Part shown: in pieces, positions 57,663 through 64,000 of the stretch | Position numbering within the stretch: position 1 is the first letter of the stretch | How the letters are laid out: each line of letters begins with the position of its first letter | Assembly (NCBI GenBank): GCA_007280905.1 | Contig: QYQM01000039.1 | Coordinates: forward strand, 1 to 64,000 | Direction of reading: 5' to 3' | DNA from: Porphyromonadaceae bacterium | GTDB lineage: Bacteria; Bacteroidota; Bacteroidia; Bacteroidales; UBA12481 | DNA length: 64,000 nucleotides | The notes under the pieces: generated by a model | Databases searched by the model: none | Seen by the model: only the letters and a program-made list of their open reading frames with translations | What the model was told of the DNA's origin: nothing | Program-made: the position numbers and the translations under genes

Positions 57663-59015
57663 TTGTCTATGAGTTCAATTCGGATTTTCACAGCCCTGAT
57701 GCTGGTGATTCTGGTTCGTGGTACGGTTGCCGCACAGGAACCCTGGACCCTCACCGGTTGTATTTCTTATGCCTTTGAGAACAATATCCGGCTGAAACAA
57801 CAGTCGCTGAGTGTAGATGTGGCCAAAAACAATTTGGACCAATCCAAGATTAAGCTTTTGCCGTCGCTGAATTCCGGCATGTCGGAATCGTTCCGGTTTG
57901 GCCGCTCGGTAGATCCCCTCACCTATCAGTTCACTACTGAAAACTCCACCGGTGCCAGTGTTTATGCAAGCGCCGATATGGACCTTTTCAAAGGATTGCA
58001 AAACTGGAATACCATCCGGAGAAATCAGATCGATCTGAAGAAAAATCTCACCGATCTTGATAAAGCCAAAAATGATTTGGCTTTGAATATTGCCCGCCTG
58101 TATCTGCAAATCCTTTTTAATGAGGAACTTCATGATATCACTGTTCAGCAGTTGAATATCACGCGACAGCAAGTCGACCGGACCCGCATTCTGGTAGATG
58201 CCGGTTCGCTTCCTAAAGGCGATTATCTTGAAATTCAGGCCCAGATGGCCAATGAAGAGTTGAACGAGGTCAACTCCCGGAACCAGCTTACCATGTCATA
58301 CCTCGATCTGGCGCAATTGCTCGATCTGAAAAGTCCTGAAAATTTCCGCGTTCAACGTCCCACCTTCGAATCCATCAAGGTGATGGACAACCTGGGTACA
58401 GCGGATGAAGTTTATCAATCAGCTATCCTGACCCTGCCCCAGGTAAAAAGTGCAGAACTGGACTTACAGTCACTTGAAAAAGATCTCCTGATCACCAGAG
58501 GCCGCCTGAGCCCTTCATTGTCAATGAGTTCTTCGTATGGAACCGGGTATTCTGACCGGTTAAAAGATTTCCAGACGGGTAAAACCATGGTATTAAAGGA
58601 TCAATTAGATTTTACGAGTCAAACCAGTCTCGGTTTCAGTTTAAGTATACCGATCTTCAATGGCTGGAGCACCAGAACAAGCATCAAGAATGCCCGGATT
58701 TCCGTAACAAACGGAAAGTATCAACTGGAATTAGTTCGCAATCAATTATTAAAGGAAATTCAGCAGGCGTTTGCCGATGCATCTGCTTCTCTTGAAAGAT
58801 TTAAGGCCACCACTAAATCGGTATCGGCACTTGAAGAAGCTTTCCGGTATGCCGAGCAAAAATTCAATGTGGGGATTCTCACTTCGCTGGATTATAATGT
58901 CGCTAAAAACAACCTGACCAAAGCCCGGTCGGAGCTCCTTCAGGCGAAATACAATTATATTTTTAATACCCGGATTCTTGATTTCTACCGCGGAATTCCA
59001 ATCGATCTTAAATAA
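57663..59015 (+). CDS. TolC family outer membrane efflux protein
   Basis: EPWTLTGCISYAFENNIRLKQQSLSVDVAKNNLDQSKIKLLPSLNSGMSESFRFGRSVDPLTYQF...; tandem OEP domain. Confidence 0.93.
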   Translation: MSMSSIRIFTALMLVILVRGTVAAQEPWTLTGCISYAFENNIRLKQQSLSVDVAKNNLDQSKIKLLPSLNSGMSESFRFGRSVDPLTYQFTTENSTGASVYASADMDLFKGLQNWNTIRRNQIDLKKNLTDLDKAKNDLALNIARLYLQILFNEELHDITVQQLNITRQQVDRTRILVDAGSLPKGDYLEIQAQMANEELNEVNSRNQLTMSYLDLAQLLDLKSPENFRVQRPTFESIKVMDNLGTADEVYQSAILTLPQVKSAELDLQSLEKDLLITRGRLSPSLSMSSSYGTGYSDRLKDFQTGKTMVLKDQLDFTSQTSLGFSLSIPIFNGWSTRTSIKNARISVTNGKYQLELVRNQLLKEIQQAFADASASLERFKATTKSVSALEEAFRYAEQKFNVGILTSLDYNVAKNNLTKARSELLQAKYNYIFNTRILDFYRGIPIDLK

Positions 59016-59023
59016 AACCTGAT

Positions 59024-60385
59024 ATGAAACGTAATAAAGTATTACGATACCTACTGCTCGCTGCAGGTGTGCTGATTATTTTCGCCATTGTTGGCAAAAA
59101 AGCCGGATGGTTCGGAACAGGCCCGGCAACCAAGATAGCTGTTGAGACAGCCCAGAAACGCACCATAATTGAAACCATAACTGCCAACGGCCGCATTCAG
59201 CCGGAAACCGAAGTCAAGCTTAGTCCCGATGTTTCCGGAGAGATCGTTGAAATGGATGTCCGCGAAGGTGATTCCGTTAAAAAGGGCGATCTTCTGGTGA
59301 AAATCAAGCAGGATTTTTACCTCTCGAGCCGCGACCGGGTAAATGCCGGACTCAACTCGGCCAGGGCAAACCTGTCGAATGCCAAAGCTTCACAAACTCA
59401 GGCAGAAGCACAATTCAGGCAGCAGGAATTGTCGTTTAAACGAAGCAAGCAATTGCACGATCAGGGAGTTTTATCAGATTCCGACTTTGAAACAGCGAAA
59501 ACACAATACGATGTTGCCGCAGCCCAGGTGGATGCTGCCAAGCAAACGGTTTCAGCTGCGTCCTTTACGGTGAAAAGTACAGAGGCCTCGGTGAAGGAAG
59601 CCGAGGAAAATCTGAGGAAAACCACCATTTATGCCCCGATAGACGGGATCATATACGGCAGGCGGGTTGAGCAGGGTGAACGGGTTGTAGGTACCGGTCA
59701 GATGGCTGGTACAGAGATGCTCAGGATTGCCGATCTCAGCCGGATGGAAGTTCAGGTGGAGGTCAATGAAAACGATATCGTTAATGTTAATGTAGGTGAT
59801 ACTGCTTCGATTGAGATCGACTCTTATCTCGGTAGCCGGTTCCGCGGATTGGTCACCGAAATTGCCAATTCAGCAAATACCACCGGTGCATCCCTTGATC
59901 AGGTAACCAGTTTCAATGTTAAAATTCTGATCCTTACCAATTCATACGCTTCGCTTATTGCTTCGGGAAAAGCAGGAAAATATCCTTTCCGTCCCGGTAT
60001 GACAGCAACAGTCGAGATTGAGACTCAAACCAAACCGGATATTCTTTCAATTGCAATCCAGGCAGTTACCACCCGTATTGATTCCACCAGGCTGCAAACG
60101 TTGAAGGATCCAACCCGTCCGGGAGCCGAAGAAGAGGGCGCTGATCAGGCATCACGTGACGAGATGATGGAGGTTCTTTTCTCGGTAGATAAAGGTGTTG
60201 TGTCGCAACGAAAAATCAAAACCGGTATTCAGGACAAAAATTTTATCGAAATCCTTTCGGGCATCAGCGAGAATGAAACTATCGTTGTTGCACCCTACAA
60301 TGCTATCTCCAAAAAGCTGAAAGATGGTGATATGGTTCAGGTGGTGCCAAAAGAAGAACTATTCCGGGAGCCTAAAAAGAAGTAA
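59024..60385 (+). CDS. HlyD/RND-type efflux periplasmic adaptor subunit
   Basis: TANGRIQPETEVKLSPDVSGEIVEMDVREGDSVKKGDLLVKI...TTIYAPIDGIIYGRRVEQGERVVGTGQMAGTEMLRIADLSRMEVQVEVNENDI. Confidence 0.94.
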   Translation: MKRNKVLRYLLLAAGVLIIFAIVGKKAGWFGTGPATKIAVETAQKRTIIETITANGRIQPETEVKLSPDVSGEIVEMDVREGDSVKKGDLLVKIKQDFYLSSRDRVNAGLNSARANLSNAKASQTQAEAQFRQQELSFKRSKQLHDQGVLSDSDFETAKTQYDVAAAQVDAAKQTVSAASFTVKSTEASVKEAEENLRKTTIYAPIDGIIYGRRVEQGERVVGTGQMAGTEMLRIADLSRMEVQVEVNENDIVNVNVGDTASIEIDSYLGSRFRGLVTEIANSANTTGASLDQVTSFNVKILILTNSYASLIASGKAGKYPFRPGMTATVEIETQTKPDILSIAIQAVTTRIDSTRLQTLKDPTRPGAEEEGADQASRDEMMEVLFSVDKGVVSQRKIKTGIQDKNFIEILSGISENETIVVAPYNAISKKLKDGDMVQVVPKEELFREPKKK

Positions 60386-60395
60386 GAGTACATAA

Positions 60396-61112
60396 ATGGC
60401 CTTGATACTCAACCTCGAAACTGCCTCACCGGTTTGCTCGGTTGCGCTTAGCCGTGATGGACAGCTGCTCGGTTTCCGGGAATCGACCGAAGATAAATCC
60501 CACGCCACCCGCCTGACCTTGTTTATTCAGGAATTGTTAGGGAAAAACCATCTTGCAGCCGATGATCTGGATGCCATCTCGCTGAGTATAGGACCCGGAT
60601 CTTATACCGGACTGAGAATAGGTGCTTCTGTAGCGAAAGGATTGGCTTATGGATCAGGCTTACCGGTGATCGGAATCCCAACGCTAAAAGCACTGGCCAA
60701 CGGATTTTCCTTAAGCCACCCAACGGAAATTACTCTTTCAGGCCCTAACCATCCGGTTCTTTTTTGTCCGATGCTCGATGCCAGGAGAATGGAAGTTTAT
60801 TCAGCTCTTTATGATACCAGCCTGAATGAGATTAATCCGGTTGAGGCAATTATTCTGGAGCCCCAATCTTTTAGCATCTTGCTGAATAAACAGGTGATTT
60901 GTTTTTTTGGTACCGGAAGCATCAAGGCAGCTGAAATTATCGATCATCCCAATGCCCGTTTTTTTCCTGATATTGAACTATCTGCTGCTTTTCAATCGGA
61001 GCCTGCCGAATCCTTGTACAATCGCGGCGAATTTTTAGACACTGCTTACTTCGAACCTCATTACCTGAAGGAGTTCATTGCCAGTATACCCAAAAACAAA
61101 GTACCACGCTAA
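60396..61112 (+). CDS. tsaB: tRNA threonylcarbamoyladenosine biosynthesis protein TsaB
   Basis: MALILNLETASPVCSVALSRDGQLLGFRES...LSIGPGSYTGLRIGASVAKGLAYGSGLPVIGIPTLKAL. Confidence 0.95.
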   Translation: MALILNLETASPVCSVALSRDGQLLGFRESTEDKSHATRLTLFIQELLGKNHLAADDLDAISLSIGPGSYTGLRIGASVAKGLAYGSGLPVIGIPTLKALANGFSLSHPTEITLSGPNHPVLFCPMLDARRMEVYSALYDTSLNEINPVEAIILEPQSFSILLNKQVICFFGTGSIKAAEIIDHPNARFFPDIELSAAFQSEPAESLYNRGEFLDTAYFEPHYLKEFIASIPKNKVPR

Positions 61113-61155
61113 TCAGGTTAAACTCCTACCTATTAGGTATTTTCATCTTTTCAAC

Positions 61156-61163
61156 TAATTTTG
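61156..61163 (+). promoter_or_regulatory. -7 box TAATTTTG upstream of efp
   Basis: TAATTTTG matches TAnnTTTG, 22 bp before the efp ATG. Confidence 0.4.
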
Positions 61164-61185
61164 CACCACATTTTAAAACGAATTT

Positions 61186-61752
61186 ATGGCAACGACATCA
61201 GACATCCGTAATGGCATGTGTATTGAACACAACGATCAGTTATTCACCATTATCTCTTTCCAGCATGTTAAACCCGGGAAAGGCCCGGCTTTTGTCCGTA
61301 CCAAGCTCAAAAACATCACGACCGGAAAAGTAATCGAAGTAACCTATACTTCCGGCCATAAGATAAATGAAACCCGGGTAGAACGCAGGCCCTATCAGTT
61401 TCTCTATAAAGATGATATGGGATATCATTTCATGCATAACGAGACCTATGAACAGATCAGCATTGATGAAGAGCTGATCAATAATGTTGGCCTCCTGAAA
61501 GAGGGCGGCGTTGTGGAAATGGTTGTTCATGCTGACACTGAAACAGCATTATATGCAGAATTGCTTCCTTCAGTTGTTATGGAGATCACTTATACTGAAC
61601 CTGGTGTCAGGGGCGATTCATCTTCCACCTCCTCACTGAAACAAGCTACAATAGAAACCGGTGCAACCATCATGGTTCCGTTGTTTTGCGTAACCGGTGA
61701 TAAAATCAGGATAAACACTACCGATAATTCGTATCAGGAACGGGTGAAGTAG
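61186..61752 (+). CDS. efp: Translation elongation factor P
   Basis: MATTSDIRNGMCIEHNDQLFTIISFQHVKPGKGPAFVRTKLKNITTGKVIEVTYTSGHKI; three-domain EF-P length. Confidence 0.97.
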   Translation: MATTSDIRNGMCIEHNDQLFTIISFQHVKPGKGPAFVRTKLKNITTGKVIEVTYTSGHKINETRVERRPYQFLYKDDMGYHFMHNETYEQISIDEELINNVGLLKEGGVVEMVVHADTETALYAELLPSVVMEITYTEPGVRGDSSSTSSLKQATIETGATIMVPLFCVTGDKIRINTTDNSYQERVK

Positions 61753-61769
61753 GGCTGTGCGGCTCTGTT

Positions 61770-63242
61770 TCAGTTTAGCTCCTTCTTTCTGTCCAACGCC
61801 ACCAGGATCGCCATAAAGCCCCAGACTCCGGCTGACGCTTTATCGGTATCCAGAAAATTATTCATGGTAACATGGAGGTAATAGGTAATCAGTCCGACAA
61901 GAACGGTTAGAGCAACCATTTTTAATTCGGCATCAGTTTGCTTATGATAAGCCCTGATTCCGACCACGATGCTGGCAATCACCAACAGCAACATCAGTGC
62001 TCCGCCCAGGAATCCTTCCTCGCTGAGCGGCCCGAGATATTCGGAATGAGCGTTGCCGCCATCCGCCGCATTGGTGCTGATTATTGTCCGTTCAGAAGAT
62101 TTCTGGTACGGGGCATATTGAAACATATAGGTCCCCGGCCCGAATCCAAAAACCGGTTTCTCCTCGAACATCCGGATGGCACAGCTCCAGCGGTTCAAAC
62201 GTTCGAGATTGGAAGCATCGGTGGAAATATTTGAAATAGATTCTATATGCTTGCCGAGGTTATTAGACGAATCCTGGTTGTTGCCTTCCATTTTCATCAG
62301 TATCGTTTTTCCGAAAACCAGAAACCCCACCACGAGGATGGCAAACCCTAGCAGAACGGTTCGTCCAGGAACCTTGAACAGGATGATCAGGAGAGCGATA
62401 ATTCCCCCTGCCACACTGATCCAGGCAGCACGGGAATAGGAAAAAACCAGTCCGGCTATAAGGAGAGACAAAACGATAAAAGCTCCCGCTTTCATCCAAA
62501 CCTTAAAAGGCGACTGGATCACATAACCCGCTGCTACAGGCAGAAACAGTGACAAAACTGCTCCATAGAGTGTATGGTCATTAAAAAAGGGGTCAACTGC
62601 AGGATTGGAAGCCTTCTGATCAAACAAACCGATCGACGCATGCTTCAAGGTAATCACTATAATAATTCCTGCCAGAGGCACCATCAAAGTCCATAGAAAC
62701 CGTCTGATATTGAGTGGATTCTTGAAAAACTGTATCGCCAGGAAATAAAAGACTGTCAGAAACCATAAACGGGATAACAGGAATTTGACAGATACAATCG
62801 GCATCGTGGATGTAATCGAGGTAATCAGGATCCAGACGACCTGAAGCAAAATGATCCGCGTGACAGGATGGCGTAATACAGAACGGTCATATCCTCCGTC
62901 CAAAGCAAGTCTTAAAAGAAAAATAATCATCATCCCGGCGAGAATAGGCTCAGTCGGGAGAAACATGTTGATGTCCAGGCCGATAGAAAATTCTTTCAAA
63001 GGTACGGATAGGGGGACAAGGAACAGTACCATCCAAAATAACCAATGGAATCGATAAATGGCTATCAAAATGAAAGCCAGTCCAATGGGCAGGGCTGCCA
63101 GTACATACTTATCCTTGGTAATCAGGTAGGAATTGGCCAAAACAAATCCCAGGCTGATCAGGTAGACCAACCCTGCTTGCACCCGCTTGTCGCGAAGCAG
63201 GTTAGATGGATTTAGTATTGTTGCGATTTTCGATAACACCAA
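61770..63242 (-). CDS. O-antigen ligase family protein
   Basis: Poly-TM with ...FGFGPGTYMFQYAPYQKSSERTIISTNAADGGNAHSEYLGPLSEEGFLGGALMLLLVIA (Wzy_C/O-antigen ligase signature). Confidence 0.92.
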   Translation of the reverse strand: MVLSKIATILNPSNLLRDKRVQAGLVYLISLGFVLANSYLITKDKYVLAALPIGLAFILIAIYRFHWLFWMVLFLVPLSVPLKEFSIGLDINMFLPTEPILAGMMIIFLLRLALDGGYDRSVLRHPVTRIILLQVVWILITSITSTMPIVSVKFLLSRLWFLTVFYFLAIQFFKNPLNIRRFLWTLMVPLAGIIIVITLKHASIGLFDQKASNPAVDPFFNDHTLYGAVLSLFLPVAAGYVIQSPFKVWMKAGAFIVLSLLIAGLVFSYSRAAWISVAGGIIALLIILFKVPGRTVLLGFAILVVGFLVFGKTILMKMEGNNQDSSNNLGKHIESISNISTDASNLERLNRWSCAIRMFEEKPVFGFGPGTYMFQYAPYQKSSERTIISTNAADGGNAHSEYLGPLSEEGFLGGALMLLLVIASIVVGIRAYHKQTDAELKMVALTVLVGLITYYLHVTMNNFLDTDKASAGVWGFMAILVALDRKKELN

Positions 63243-64000
63243 TAACGACCATTGCCATCATGAGGGTAAAAATCACTGACATCAGCACAATGACCGAGCG
63301 TATCGGCCAGTCTTTCTTATCGGCAGGATAGGGAGGGGTAACCACAACAGAATAGGTAATTACTTTGTTAAGCTCACGGTATGCATCATCGCATAACTTC
63401 TGGACTTCAATTACCCGCATCGAGCAGCCCTCAACTCTGAGCATCAGGCTACGGGCTTCCGGGCTCTTTGAGGCCACATTGGTGAAATAGTCTTTCAGGG
63501 TCTGGTTGTCCTTTCCATTTGCAACAGCTTGAAAATAAGCGGTAGAGATCCCTTCCGACTGACCGGTAATCTCCATTACGCCATATTTCCTGCCAAGTTC
63601 GCTCAGGCAATTGGTGATGCTATCCATTTCCTTTTTCAGCCGCTCAAGTTCGAGTGTTCTGATATTCAATTCTTCAGCAACTTTAATCCGGTGCAGGGAC
63701 TGTACTTTTTGGTCATAGAACTTTCGTATCGAATCGACCATGGCACAAGCCATCAAGGGATCCGTATCAAGAACCTGGATTTTTACTGCCTCATTTTCCG
63801 TCTTCCTGAAAGAGATTTCCTCAGCGTACTTTCCGTAAAGAGCGGTTTTAAAATACTTATACAGCGGTGAGATTTTGTAATGCTCATCCAGTTTGAAGGC
63901 GGCAATTATCTGATCCCGGATATCACCGGAATTCAGGATTTCGAGCATTTGCTCGGTATAGCTCTCCTCGGAGTATTTACCCATATTAACAGGATAAACA
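63202..64000 (-). CDS. Wzz-like chain length determinant protein (5' end beyond window)
   Basis: Frame remains open upstream of the 63984 ATG (VYPVNMGKYSEES...); central coiled coil, C-term VVVTPPYPADKKDWPIRSVIVLMSVIFTLMMAMVVIGVIENR. Confidence 0.78.
   Translation of the reverse strand, partial: VYPVNMGKYSEESYTEQMLEILNSGDIRDQIIAAFKLDEHYKISPLYKYFKTALYGKYAEEISFRKTENEAVKIQVLDTDPLMACAMVDSIRKFYDQKVQSLHRIKVAEELNIRTLELERLKKEMDSITNCLSELGRKYGVMEITGQSEGISTAYFQAVANGKDNQTLKDYFTNVASKSPEARSLMLRVEGCSMRVIEVQKLCDDAYRELNKVITYSVVVTPPYPADKKDWPIRSVIVLMSVIFTLMMAMVVIGVIENRNNTKSI

Overview
The window is a Bacteroidota (Bacteroidales/Marinilabiliales-like) chromosomal segment. Supporting traits are SusC/SusD pairs, a hybrid two-component sensor, T9SS C-terminal sorting tails, a TTG-N20-TAnnTTTG promoter and a Nudix-type AraR. 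Left part: an NhaC-like antiporter (cut by the window start), a 6-bladed propeller lipoprotein, a D-cysteine desulfhydrase/ACC deaminase-like enzyme, a DNPH1/RCL-like N-hydrolase, an AraC regulator, T9SS cargo, a three-gene biotin-dependent acyl-CoA carboxylase, an M6 protease with BACON-like repeats, purD, a polysaccharide deacetylase and an internally deleted DUF2723 protein. Centre: a compact TIGR04255 three-gene cassette, then a large polysaccharide utilization locus (GH2, HTCS, GH30, a three-module secreted protein, two lipocalin-like lipoproteins, two SusC/SusD pairs and a small lipoprotein). Right part: tRNA-Gln, DedA, a second copy of an unusual T9SS cargo family, a TMTC-like GT-C/TPR protein facing a DPM-like GT2, a GH127-araD-AraR arabinose block, an S9 peptidase, TolC/HlyD, tsaB, efp, an O-antigen ligase and a Wzz-like protein (cut by the window end). 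The main unusual signals are: (i) intergenic-type repeats that lie in frame inside two genes, one of which has also lost its middle; (ii) several heptamer-based inverted-repeat loci; (iii) a two-copy 42-43 bp GAGACGCATAATTATGCGTCTC element; (iv) a shared 19-bp palindrome next to three start codons; (v) the TIGR04255 cassette with a possible non-canonical start; (vi) a likely type II arabinogalactan/beta-1,6-galactan locus with an uncharacterised triplicated module. All family calls come from reading the translations; no database search was run.
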